NCBI GenBank assembly: GCA_036339395.1
Contig: JAYZBD010000054.1
Span: 1 to 14,503, forward strand
Reading direction: 5' to 3'
Source: SP202 sp036339395
Lineage (GTDB): Bacteria; Planctomycetota; Phycisphaerae; Phycisphaerales; SM1A02
DNA length: 14,503 bases
Part shown: positions 1 to 8,664 of the stretch, piece after piece
How the letters are laid out: each line of letters opens with the position of its first letter
Position numbering within the stretch: position 1 is the stretch's first letter
Notes under the pieces: generated by a model
What the model saw: the letters and a program-made list of their open reading frames with translations, nothing else
What the model was told of the DNA's origin: nothing
Databases searched by the model: none
Translations under genes and position numbers: made by a program

Positions 1-2
1 CC

Positions 3-692
3 GTAGGCATCCTGGTGCCGCAGGATGGCGAGTCGATGGCGGCGGGGCCACTTGAGGTCTTCAGGATCTTCCTGAATGAATATGGTCTGGGTGGCTGGCT
101 GCCATTGCTGGCATTGTGCGTGCTCCTGGGAATGGTGGGACACATGATCGTGTGGATCATCGGGCCGGTTGAAACACTGCGATATGCGGCCAAGGACGGG
201 GTCATTCCTCCTGCATTCCAGAAGGTCAATGCTGCGCTCGTTCCGAAGAATCTTCTGCTCCTGCAGGCGATCATCGTGACCGTCATATGCACCATGTACA
301 TCTTCATCGACATGAACAACGTCTTCTACATCGCGACGGTCGTCTCGGCTCAACTGTACCTCGTGATGTACATCCTCATGTTCGTTTCCGCGATCGTCCT
401 CAGGTATACAAGGCCGGACGTGGAACGTCCGTTCCGGATCCCATGGGGCAACACGGGTATCTGGATCATCGCCGGGACAGGGACCTTGGCAGGAACTGCC
501 GGCATCTTCATGCTCTTCGTTCCCCCCGATTCCTCGAATCTTCATCTCTCCCCGGTATTCTTCGTGTCCCTCGTGGCGGCTTCGTTCGTCGTGGCATTCA
601 TCGTTCCACACGTTGTCTACGCCCTGCGAAAGCCGGAGTGGAAGAATGCCCATCTTGAGGACGTGCATCACAAGGCCCCGATGGACTTCTGA
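3..692 (+). CDS. APC-family amino-acid permease, C-terminal part (5' end outside window)
   Basis: This is the C-terminal half of a polytopic inner-membrane transporter. The frame is open to the window edge (codons GTA GGC ATC CTG lie before the GTG at 15), so the true start lies upstream and the GTG is probably an internal valine. About six hydrophobic segments can be seen. Between the first two full ones lies the loop GPVETLRYAAKDGVIPPAF followed by QKVN, which resembles the cytoplasmic loop of GadC-like and related amino-acid:polyamine:organocation (APC) antiporters. A later loop with ERPFRIPWG is also typical of this superfamily. The C-terminus ends in a short hydrophilic tail (DVHHKAPMDF). 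The family exchanges or imports amino acids; the substrate cannot be told from this fragment. It lies 59 bases upstream of the exported protease gene on the same strand, so uptake of amino acids released from peptides is plausible but unproven. I see no terminator in the gap. Confidence 0.87.
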   Translation, partial: VGILVPQDGESMAAGPLEVFRIFLNEYGLGGWLPLLALCVLLGMVGHMIVWIIGPVETLRYAAKDGVIPPAFQKVNAALVPKNLLLLQAIIVTVICTMYIFIDMNNVFYIATVVSAQLYLVMYILMFVSAIVLRYTRPDVERPFRIPWGNTGIWIIAGTGTLAGTAGIFMLFVPPDSSNLHLSPVFFVSLVAASFVVAFIVPHVVYALRKPEWKNAHLEDVHHKAPMDF

Positions 693-740
693 AGTTCGCA
701 GGACCGCGTGTTCCGCTGCTACCATGGCCGAACCCGATCC

Positions 741-746
741 AGGAGG
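741..746 (+). promoter_or_regulatory. Strong Shine-Dalgarno site for the TPP II-like gene
   Basis: A perfect AGGAGG lies 5 bases before the ATG at 752. It fixes that ATG as the start. The resulting protein then begins with a clean lipoprotein signal peptide, which supports the same choice. Confidence 0.75.
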
Positions 747-751
747 TCGCC

Positions 752-3700
752 ATGCGATTCACGACATTCTTGACTCCAGTCCTCGTGCTCTGTGGCTGCC
801 AGTCGCAGTCACCTTCGCCTTCACCTTCATCATCTCCACGTGTTGAAACCGCCCCTGTCACGCAGCCGGTTTCACGAGGGGCGGAGTACCAGCCCAAGGT
901 TGAAACGGGTGCTGCGGACTTTCTGAAGGCCCACCCATCAATGGATGGTCGTGGCATTGTCGTGGCGATCTTTGACACGGGAGTCGATCCCGGGGCGGAT
1001 GGCCTCCAGGTTACGAGTGATGGGCGTCCGAAGATCATCGATATCGTCGATGGTACGGGGAGTGGGGATGTCGACACATCGACGGTAGTCACCGCAGATG
1101 AAGGAATGATCGATGGTCTCAGTGGCCGAACGCTCCTGGTTCCCGGTGATTGGAACAATCCTTCTGGAGAGTGGCACATCGGTATCAAGGCTGCATGGGA
1201 TCTCTATCCGGGCCAACTGGTCTCGAGGATGAAGCAGGAACGACGGCGTACGTTCAAGGAGCAGCACCGGGCCATCGAGGCGGGGGTGTCCGCCATGCTC
1301 GAGCAGCACCGCGTTGCTCATGAGGAGGAGACGGACACTCAGCGTCGAGATCGAGAGGAACTTGAAGCACGGCTCGAACTGCTGTCCAAGGGCCAGGATG
1401 ACCCCGGCCCGGTGTTCGACTGCGTCGTCTTCAACGATGGCGAGCATTGGAGGGCTGTCGTAGATACCGATGAGGATGGCGACCTTGCTGACGAGGCGCT
1501 GCTGTCCAACTACAGGCTCAACCGGTCGTACGCGACATTCGGGGAAGACGATCTGCTGAACTTCTGCGTCAACATCTACGAGGATGGGAACCTTCTATCA
1601 ATCGTTGCTGATGCCGGGGCACACGGCACCCATGTGGCTGGAACGGTCGCGGCCCACTTCCCGGGTCAACCGGAACTCGATGGCATCGCTCCTGGAGCAC
1701 AGATCGTCGGGGTGAAGATCGGTGATACTCGACTGGGATCGACCTCCCTTGGGACTGGCGAGGTTCGCGGTCTCATCGCGGTGCTTCGAAACAAGTGCGA
1801 TCTCATCAACATGTCCTACGGTGGCTCAACGGGCTTCCCCAACAGCGGTCGTGTCATCGACATGTACAAGGACATCGTCAATGAGCACGGCGTCATCTTC
1901 GTCGCCAGCGCTGGCAATGCGGGGCCGAACCTCACGACGGTGGGAGCACCAGGTGGCACGACCACCGAGGTGATCGGTGTCGGAGCGGTTCTGACTCCCG
2001 CGATGATGCACGACCAGTACGCGATCACGGAGCCCTATGACACGCTTCATTACACGTGGTCCAGTCGAGGTCCGACCTCCGACGGTGATCTCGGCGTCGT
2101 CATCAGCGCGCCGGGAGGGGCAATCTCACCGGTTCCCAATTGGCAGTTGAAGCGTCACGCACTCATGAACGGTACGTCCATGTCTTCACCGAACCTCTGT
2201 GGTTGCCTGGCGCTGCTCTGCAGTGGCTTGAAGGCCAGCGACCAGTCGTGGACTCCTCACTCGATCCGAAGGGCCATTGAGAACACGGCACAGCCGATCG
2301 CCGGAATGGATCGATTCAGTCTTGGGGCAGGCATGATCAACGTACCTGGTGCCTGGGACTACCTCCTCAGGAATTCGGAACGCGATGACGATGCGGTCCA
2401 GTACAGGGTGACGACGAGTGATCGCCATGAAGGCCGCGGGATCTACCTGAGAGAGTCATGGGAAACCGATCGGAAGGACATGGTCCGTGTCAAGGTTTCG
2501 CCGGAGTTCCCCAGAGATGACCCGAAGAAGGATCGTGTCGATTTCGAACGGAGCATTCGATTCGAGGCAACAGCCGAGTGGATCGACGCACCCGACAGCG
2601 TCATGCTTGTCCATGGCGGCAGGGAGTTCCGGATCGGAGTCGATCCAACCCAACTCGATCCAGGTGCTCATTTCGGCGAAGTGCTTGGATTTGATGCCAG
2701 GGACGCAGCCTCTGGTCCCTTGTTCCGTGTTCCGGTCACGGTGCTGAAACCCGTTCATCTTGACGCTGCCGATGGCTGGAAACTCTCCGAGCAGCGGCAC
2801 TACGAGGCAGGCGATGTGCAGCGATGGTTCCTGGACGTGCCGCATGGGGCAACCTGGATCGATCTTGAAATCAAGCGTCTTGTGGATACTGCTTCAAGGC
2901 GGCTGGTCGTCCAGGCAACGCAACTGCTGCCTGACCGGCCCTATACCGACACGAATCTCCGGAGATACATCACGCTCGATGACGATGATCGCAGCCTGAT
3001 CAGTGTGCCGGCGATCGGTGGGCGGGTCATGGAGTTGACCATCGCCCAGTACTGGTCGAGCCTCCAGGCGGGGGACTACCAGGTCACCGTCTCAGCCCAT
3101 GGCCTTGTGCCATCAAGCAACCCTGTTTCAATCGATGGCAACCGGTTGACGACACGGGTCGATGTGCAGGCTCCTCTTGGACCTGAAATGCTCGATCCTT
3201 CTGCAGAACTTACCTTCGTGAGGCGTTGGCTCCAGTCGAAGAAGCGGGTCATCTCGCCCCTTGGCAAGGAACGTGATGAACTGCCGGAGGGACGCCGCAT
3301 ACACCAGATGGTGCTTGATTACGACTTCGAGCTCGATGAGGATGCAAGCATCCGAGTCTGGGAAGCAGATCTTCCAGAGACCCGGGACCTCGAGTCGACG
3401 ATGGTGCTCATCTACGACGAGTCGATGCAGTTGATGCTGGCGGCCGTGGGCGATGACTGGCATTCGCTCGACAAGGGCACCTACCTGGCCAGGTACCACG
3501 TTCGCCACGATGATCGATCTTCGCTGGAGGATCTCGAGGATCTCCCGCTTCGCTTCGATCGGAAATTGAAGAAGCCGTTGCGTGTTGCAACCAGGTCCCA
3601 TCCCGCCGGTGGTTCACACGATGACAGGATCCTTCGACACGGTGAATCCGAGGCGATTCATCTCGTTTCACCGAGCCCAGGCAAGCAGAATGATGCAGCT

Positions 3701-4570
3701 GAACCGGGTGATCTGCTCATCGGCACGATTCACTTCGGGGCATCCGCATCCGACACGGTTGGTGCCGGCCGAAATCCAGATGGCTACCCACTCGAACTGA
3801 CAGTCGCGACGAATCCGATCAAGATGAAAAAGCCCTCCAAGGCCGAAGATGAGGTGGATGTCGCCACGAGCGAGACCCTTGCCGATGCCGTGCGGGAAAC
3901 CAGGCTGAAACACGCGATCGACTTCAGCCATGAGGAGGAACGTGATGAGTTCCAGGCCTTTGTCAGGGAGCGACTGGAGGCAGACGGAGAAGATCTGGAT
4001 GTCCTTGAGCTTCAACTTGACTGGACCGTGAAGGATGAGACGCTTGAGGAAGACGATCACGCCAGAAGGATCATCACGGCGTCCAATACCCTCCTTGATT
4101 CCATCGATGTCTCCTCCGTAGCCGCATGGCATGGCATGGAACATGATGAGGATGACCGGGATGCTTCCGACAAGGAGGCGTCAGAGGAGATGGACCAGCG
4201 ACGTGACTTGATCATCAAGGCCTTGCATGCCCGTGCCGGAGCTGAATCGGATCTCATTGATGTCGGCATGGAGCAGTCCCGGGAGAATCGGGAAGCAGCA
4301 TTCGAAGAAACCTGGAAACAACTCGAGCAATGGACCGATCCATCTACGACGGATGACGGGTACCTGGTGGCGATTGACAGGGAGCGTCGACGAGGCCGGT
4401 TGGCGACGGCGATCGCGATGGTTGATTCCCGGCTGAAGAAGCATCCGCGTGAACGATCGCTCCATGAACTCCGCCTGGAATTGCTGGAAGAACTCGGGTG
4501 GAATCATCTTGCTGAAAGGCAGCAGCGTGATCTCCTTCGCAGATTCCCCGATTCCTACCAGCCCTTCTGA
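752..4570 (+). CDS. Tripeptidyl-peptidase II-like subtilase (S8), predicted lipoprotein
   Basis: A 1272-residue serine protease of the subtilisin clan, close to the size of human TPP II (1249). The N-terminus is a lipoprotein signal (hydrophobic segment, then LVLCGC, lipidated Cys16) followed by a Ser/Pro-rich linker at 17-30. The catalytic domain has Asp75 (AIFDTGVDPG), His291 (HGTHVAGT), oxyanion Asn389 (ASAGNAGPN) and Ser476 (MNGTSMSSP). The roughly 216-residue insertion between Asp and His is the TPP II hallmark. The spacing from His to Ser equals that of human TPP II (185 residues), and stretches such as KIGDTRL, WSSRGP, APGGAI, VPNW and SGLKA match it as I remember it. The long C-terminal part is beta-rich, then acidic and helical, ending in a TPR-like segment (about 1215-1272). 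The positions of human Glu305 and Glu331, which bind the substrate N-terminus, are Ser332 and Gly358 here, so tripeptide-releasing specificity is doubtful. It is the first gene of a packed run and probably degrades peptides in the periplasm or at the cell surface. Confidence 0.93.
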   Translation: MRFTTFLTPVLVLCGCQSQSPSPSPSSSPRVETAPVTQPVSRGAEYQPKVETGAADFLKAHPSMDGRGIVVAIFDTGVDPGADGLQVTSDGRPKIIDIVDGTGSGDVDTSTVVTADEGMIDGLSGRTLLVPGDWNNPSGEWHIGIKAAWDLYPGQLVSRMKQERRRTFKEQHRAIEAGVSAMLEQHRVAHEEETDTQRRDREELEARLELLSKGQDDPGPVFDCVVFNDGEHWRAVVDTDEDGDLADEALLSNYRLNRSYATFGEDDLLNFCVNIYEDGNLLSIVADAGAHGTHVAGTVAAHFPGQPELDGIAPGAQIVGVKIGDTRLGSTSLGTGEVRGLIAVLRNKCDLINMSYGGSTGFPNSGRVIDMYKDIVNEHGVIFVASAGNAGPNLTTVGAPGGTTTEVIGVGAVLTPAMMHDQYAITEPYDTLHYTWSSRGPTSDGDLGVVISAPGGAISPVPNWQLKRHALMNGTSMSSPNLCGCLALLCSGLKASDQSWTPHSIRRAIENTAQPIAGMDRFSLGAGMINVPGAWDYLLRNSERDDDAVQYRVTTSDRHEGRGIYLRESWETDRKDMVRVKVSPEFPRDDPKKDRVDFERSIRFEATAEWIDAPDSVMLVHGGREFRIGVDPTQLDPGAHFGEVLGFDARDAASGPLFRVPVTVLKPVHLDAADGWKLSEQRHYEAGDVQRWFLDVPHGATWIDLEIKRLVDTASRRLVVQATQLLPDRPYTDTNLRRYITLDDDDRSLISVPAIGGRVMELTIAQYWSSLQAGDYQVTVSAHGLVPSSNPVSIDGNRLTTRVDVQAPLGPEMLDPSAELTFVRRWLQSKKRVISPLGKERDELPEGRRIHQMVLDYDFELDEDASIRVWEADLPETRDLESTMVLIYDESMQLMLAAVGDDWHSLDKGTYLARYHVRHDDRSSLEDLEDLPLRFDRKLKKPLRVATRSHPAGGSHDDRILRHGESEAIHLVSPSPGKQNDAAEPGDLLIGTIHFGASASDTVGAGRNPDGYPLELTVATNPIKMKKPSKAEDEVDVATSETLADAVRETRLKHAIDFSHEEERDEFQAFVRERLEADGEDLDVLELQLDWTVKDETLEEDDHARRIITASNTLLDSIDVSSVAAWHGMEHDEDDRDASDKEASEEMDQRRDLIIKALHARAGAESDLIDVGMEQSRENREAAFEETWKQLEQWTDPSTTDDGYLVAIDRERRRGRLATAIAMVDSRLKKHPRERSLHELRLELLEELGWNHLAERQQRDLLRRFPDSYQPF

Positions 4571-4573
4571 CCC

Positions 4574-7240
4574 GTGGCCCGAATATCAGCATCCCTTCTC
4601 CTGGTTACGCTTGCTTCAAGCCTCCTTGTTGGTTGTGATGAAGGCAGTCATACGGATGGACACCTGCCGGAGGCAGAGGTGCTCATGGCACAGTCCAACT
4701 GCCTTGGTTGTCATGAGGCGGATTCCTCCACCGTGGCTCGTATCGGGCTCATGCCGGGGCCTCGGCTTGACGCAGTTGGTGCCCGGATGAGTCCTGCATC
4801 CATGCGGTCCTTCCTGATGGATCCCGGGGAAGCGAAACCAGGAAGCCCGATGCCATCACTGCTTCATGGGATGCCCGGTGAAGGCCAGGAAGTGTTGGTC
4901 GATTCTCTTGTGCACTACCTGCAGTCACTCGGGGGGCCCTTTGCAGCTGCTCCGACGAAGCACCTGCCTGTCGACATCGACCGGGGCCGCATCCTGTACG
5001 AACAGATCGGTTGCATCGCCTGTCATGATCCTGGAGGCATGAAGCACCTTGCATCCAAGACGTCCATCGAGGCACTGACCACGTTTCTCCAGGATCCGTT
5101 GCATGTGCGTCCATCGGGTCGCATGCCGGGCATGCAACTTGATGCCCGGGAAGCCCATGCGATTGCAACCTTCCTCCTCCGGGACCAGGTTGAACCCGAG
5201 GGCCTGTCACCTCGACAAGGCCTGGTCGCAACGATGTTCAGGATCGAAAAGCCCCTCGCGCCGGACATGTTTCCAGAACTGGAGGTTGACCATGTCATGC
5301 CCGTGAAGAATATAGGTCTCGATGATCTTCCTCATCCCGATGACTTCTTTGCGCTCCGGTTCATGGGAATGATTCACCTGCCACAAGGGGGAAGGTGGGG
5401 TTTCAAGTTGACTTCCGATGACGGATCATGGTTGTACATCGATGGCGACGAGGTTGTTGAACACGGCGGAACGCACTCGAATACAAGCCGGGAGAACTTC
5501 GTCCAACTGGACAAGGGCGCACATGGGTTTGAACTTCTGTTCTTCGAGTACACCTCCTACGAGGAACTGTCGATGGAGTGGCAGCCTCCAGGGGGCGAGT
5601 GGGAGCCGGTGCCTGATGCTGCCTTCTCAGCGGAACTGGCCACATTCAATCCGCCTGTAGATGCATCATTCGTCATCGACGAGACGATGCGAGCAGATGG
5701 CGAGAGTGTCTTCAGGAAATTCCACTGCGCTTCCTGTCATGTCCCCGGGGCTCCCATGCCCGGGCCGCCCCTGGCAACACTCGATCCGGAGAAGGGGTGC
5801 CTGTCCATCGATGTCAGGCCGGGACTGCCGTCGTATGGATTCACCAAGGCCCAGCACGCCATGCTCTCCAGCCTTGTTGAAGATGCCGACATGCTTGGTC
5901 GGTCACCTGGCCCCGGCAGGATGGTGAGCCATGCCCTGGACAGGTTCAATTGTCTTGCCTGTCATGCGCGAGATGGGAGCGGGGGTGTCAGCAGTGAACT
6001 TGACCGGCTCCTTGTCTCGGAAGCCGATCTTGGAGACGAGGGCAGGCTGCCACCGGACCTGACTGGGGTGGGCAACAAGTTGAACGAGGAAACGCTCTGG
6101 AACGTACTGCTCGAGGGCGAGCGGATTCGACCGTTCATGTCCGTGCGAATGCCGGATTTCGGAGACGCACTCGTCGACCTGCCTGGTCATTTTGCAGACG
6201 CAGAAGCAGTCGAGGGCGATGAGGTCGAGCCGGTCTTCTCCATCGAGATTGCCGCGGTTGGGCAACAACTGGTTGGCGACAAGGGTTTCAAGTGCATCGA
6301 GTGCCATGTCTTCGATGGCCATCCAAGTCTCGGGCAGCCAGGCCCCGACCTTGCAGATACCCATGAGCGGCTGCGTGCTGGATGGTTCACTTCACTCGTC
6401 ATCGATCCACAGGCAGTCAATCCCGGAACGCACATGCCCGCGTTCCTTGCACCGGACCAGCCCGTATTCCCGGATCTGCTCGAGGGCGACCCACAGCGAC
6501 AGGCAGATGCGATCTGGTCGTACCTGTCCCTCGGTGCATCGATGCCGTTGCCTTCTGGCGTAGTGGTTGATGCAAGCGAGTACCGACTGGACCCGGTTGA
6601 TGATCCAATTCTCTTCGGGGCGTTCATGGAGGGTGTAAGCCCGAGGACAATTGCTGTGGGATTCCCGGAACGAACCCATGTGGCCTGGGATTCGGAGTCC
6701 GCCCGGATGGTGATGGCCTGGCGTGGAGACTTCATGAATGCCCGGGGTACCTGGCACCAGCGTGCAGGCGCACTGGAACGGCCGGAAGGTGAAGATGTCC
6801 TGGAACTTCCTCCGGGTCCGGCCATTGCCGCACTGGCAACAAGCAGAACCCCATGGCCGGAAACCGGTGGAATATCGGAGGGTATTCGTCGTGACGAGGC
6901 TCGAATCCCGATCTTCGACTCTCGACAGGGTGACCTGGGCATCGAGGAGATGGCTCGGCCATATCTCTGGGCAGGCGGGAGCCGTCTTGTGCGGTCATTC
7001 CAGGTTCGTTCTACGCAGCACATCTCGGGAATCCGGCTCCGTGCTGCCCTGGGTTCTCGAATCGAAGACCTCGGAGAGGGACAGTGGCTGGTCGACGACC
7101 ATGTACGTATCACCTCCCGGAACGTGGATGGTGCAGTACGGAATGCAGAGGAGGGGCAGGAGTTGCTCCTGCCTGTCCGAATGCTCAAGAATGATGATGG
7201 TTCCTGGTCCGGTGTGATTGAAGTGGAGGTGCTTTGGTGA
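4574..7240 (+). CDS. Five-heme cytochrome c lipoprotein with PA14 domain
   Basis: An 888-residue exported electron-transfer protein. It starts at a GTG only three bases after the protease stop, and the N-terminus is a lipoprotein signal (ARISASLLL onward, LLVGC, lipidated Cys21). Five CxxCH c-heme motifs are visible at residues 43-47, 147-151, 385-389, 460-464 and 574-578. Likely distal Met ligands lie in MPSLL (93), RMPGM (184), RMPDF (526) and HMPAF (621). Between the second and third heme domains, about 213-345, is a PA14 domain (GFKLTSDDGSWLYIDG, later HGFELLFFEY), usually a carbohydrate-binding beta-barrel. The C-terminal 220 residues (PRTIAVGFPERTHVAWDSE, then MAWRGDFMNARGTW) resemble a domain common in planctomycete cytochrome proteins; I cannot name it firmly. 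The next gene, overlapping by four bases, encodes a dehydrogenase-like propeller, so this protein is probably its electron acceptor at the membrane. The substrate is unknown. Confidence 0.9.
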   Translation: MARISASLLLVTLASSLLVGCDEGSHTDGHLPEAEVLMAQSNCLGCHEADSSTVARIGLMPGPRLDAVGARMSPASMRSFLMDPGEAKPGSPMPSLLHGMPGEGQEVLVDSLVHYLQSLGGPFAAAPTKHLPVDIDRGRILYEQIGCIACHDPGGMKHLASKTSIEALTTFLQDPLHVRPSGRMPGMQLDAREAHAIATFLLRDQVEPEGLSPRQGLVATMFRIEKPLAPDMFPELEVDHVMPVKNIGLDDLPHPDDFFALRFMGMIHLPQGGRWGFKLTSDDGSWLYIDGDEVVEHGGTHSNTSRENFVQLDKGAHGFELLFFEYTSYEELSMEWQPPGGEWEPVPDAAFSAELATFNPPVDASFVIDETMRADGESVFRKFHCASCHVPGAPMPGPPLATLDPEKGCLSIDVRPGLPSYGFTKAQHAMLSSLVEDADMLGRSPGPGRMVSHALDRFNCLACHARDGSGGVSSELDRLLVSEADLGDEGRLPPDLTGVGNKLNEETLWNVLLEGERIRPFMSVRMPDFGDALVDLPGHFADAEAVEGDEVEPVFSIEIAAVGQQLVGDKGFKCIECHVFDGHPSLGQPGPDLADTHERLRAGWFTSLVIDPQAVNPGTHMPAFLAPDQPVFPDLLEGDPQRQADAIWSYLSLGASMPLPSGVVVDASEYRLDPVDDPILFGAFMEGVSPRTIAVGFPERTHVAWDSESARMVMAWRGDFMNARGTWHQRAGALERPEGEDVLELPPGPAIAALATSRTPWPETGGISEGIRRDEARIPIFDSRQGDLGIEEMARPYLWAGGSRLVRSFQVRSTQHISGIRLRAALGSRIEDLGEGQWLVDDHVRITSRNVDGAVRNAEEGQELLLPVRMLKNDDGSWSGVIEVEVLW
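7225..7229 (+). promoter_or_regulatory. Shine-Dalgarno deciding the propeller gene start
   Basis: GGAGG lies seven bases before the GTG at 7237, within the end of the upstream gene. A TTG at 7234 would be only four bases away. The GTG also forms the GTGA overlap with the preceding stop, so 7237 is the better start. Confidence 0.5.
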
Positions 7241-8664
7241 TCTTCTCCCTGCTGGCAGTCATGATTGCGATTGATCCGGGTTGGACCGTCGGCACGGTCG
7301 TGCAGCCAGATGATGTAGTACTTGAGGTCGGGGGCATGGCCTCACTGGGAGACGGCAGCATCATGGTCTGTACCCGGCGTGGAGAGTCCTGGGTCATCGA
7401 GCAGGCTTTCAGCGAAGAGCCGGTCTACACCCTGTATACGGATGGACTCCATGAACCACTTGGTCTGCTTGAGCACGAGGACTGGATCTACACGGTCCAG
7501 CGGGGTGAACTCAGTCGAATGCGTGATGTCGATGGTGACAACAGGATCGACGAGATCGAGACGGTCTGTGATGACTGGGAAATCAGCGGCAACTACCACG
7601 AGTATGCATTTGGTCCACGCATCGATGCGGAAGGCAACTTCTGGGTCACGCTCAACAAGCCCTTTGGTAATGAACCATTCGGCAAGGCCCACTGGCGAGG
7701 CTGGGCTGTTCGTATCAGTCCGGATGGAACGATGGAGGGCGCCTGCTCCGGGTTGCGTTCGCCGGCTGGCATCGAGATTTCACCAGGCGGAGATGTCTTC
7801 TATACGGACAACCAGGGAGAGTGGTGTGGGGCGAGCAAAATGTCGCACCTTGAGGTGGGGGACTTCCATGGGCATCCACATGGGATTGATTCAAGTTCAC
7901 TTGATGCGTCCCGTGTCGAGCATCCTGGTGAGGTGCCCGATGGCCTGTTGATGCCTGAGGTCGTGAATGAGATTCCACATTTCAAGCTTCCGGCAGTGTG
8001 GTTTCCCTATGACAGGATGGGTCGATCACCATCCGGCATGGTCTGGGATACCACTGGAGGAGAGTTCGGTCCGTTTGCCGGACAGGTCTATGTCGGTGAC
8101 CAGTACGCGCCCATCGTGATGCGTGTCGATCTTGAGCAGGTCGAAGGGCACTGGCAGGGAGCCTGCTTCCCGTTCCTCGAGGGATTCGACTGCGGGATCT
8201 CGAGACTGGCCTGGGCACAGGACGATGGAACACCGGTGCTGATCGTCGGGATGACTGACAGGGGTTGGCCGTCACTGGGTTCCCGTAGTGACGGTGTGCA
8301 GCATGTCAGGTTCAACGGGCAGGTTCCGTTCGCTGTCAAGACCATGCGAGCGCGACCTGGAGGGTTCCGCCTGACCTTCACGGAGCCTGTTGATCCTGAA
8401 ACAGCTCAGCCCGGTTCATTCACGATGCGGAGTTTTACATATCGACTGCACAGTCCCTACGGGTCGCCCGAGGTTGATGTCAAAGAGCCCGGGATCGAGT
8501 CCGTAAAGATCCTCGAAGGGGGGTTGGTACTCGACATCCAGGTCGATGGACTTCGTGAAGGCTACGTGCACGAGCTCGAGTTTCCCGGTCTTCGCAACCG
8601 TGAGGCAGATGAACTATCGCATGAACGAGCCTGTTACACCCTGATCCGCGTGCCGGGGTCATGA
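7237..8664 (+). CDS. Sorbosone/glucose dehydrogenase-like beta-propeller protein
   Basis: A 475-residue predicted exported protein. It begins with a very short hydrophobic stretch (MIFSLLAVMIAI) that lacks a basic n-region; an in-frame TGA at 7219-7221 rules out a longer N-terminus. The body shows repeating propeller-blade motifs: GGMASLGDGSIMVCTRRGE, LHEPLGLL, HEYAFGPRIDAEGNFWVTLN, SPAGIEISPGGDVFYTDNQG and CGISRLAWAQDDGTPVLIVG. These are typical of the PQQ/sorbosone dehydrogenase-like propellers that are abundant in planctomycetes and Verrucomicrobia. The last 110 residues (FAVKTMRARPGGFRLTFTEP, then FTYRLHSPYGSPEVD) form a small beta domain often attached to such propellers. In many relatives the propeller is fused to c-type heme domains. 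None is present here, but the overlapping upstream gene supplies five hemes, so the two products probably work as one extracytoplasmic oxidoreductase. Whether it binds PQQ, and its substrate, cannot be read from the sequence. A purely structural or binding role is also possible. Confidence 0.83.
   Translation: MIFSLLAVMIAIDPGWTVGTVVQPDDVVLEVGGMASLGDGSIMVCTRRGESWVIEQAFSEEPVYTLYTDGLHEPLGLLEHEDWIYTVQRGELSRMRDVDGDNRIDEIETVCDDWEISGNYHEYAFGPRIDAEGNFWVTLNKPFGNEPFGKAHWRGWAVRISPDGTMEGACSGLRSPAGIEISPGGDVFYTDNQGEWCGASKMSHLEVGDFHGHPHGIDSSSLDASRVEHPGEVPDGLLMPEVVNEIPHFKLPAVWFPYDRMGRSPSGMVWDTTGGEFGPFAGQVYVGDQYAPIVMRVDLEQVEGHWQGACFPFLEGFDCGISRLAWAQDDGTPVLIVGMTDRGWPSLGSRSDGVQHVRFNGQVPFAVKTMRARPGGFRLTFTEPVDPETAQPGSFTMRSFTYRLHSPYGSPEVDVKEPGIESVKILEGGLVLDIQVDGLREGYVHELEFPGLRNREADELSHERACYTLIRVPGS

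Noticed and set aside
693..751. Terminator or promoter between permease and protease genes
   Set aside because: No hairpin with a T-run and no convincing -35/-10 pair; read-through from the permease gene remains possible.
828..842. Short repeat tract encoding Ser-Pro repeats after the lipobox
   Set aside because: A normal flexible linker behind a lipidated cysteine, not a separate repeat element.
598..1188. Open frame of 196 codons on the - strand spanning the permease/protease junction
   Set aside because: Overlaps two well-supported + strand genes and is low-complexity Ser/Pro/Arg-rich.
6187..7188. Long open frame (333 codons) on the - strand, opposite the cytochrome gene
   Set aside because: Ser/Arg/Pro-rich composition with no recognisable motif; it mirrors the codon bias of the five-heme gene on the + strand.
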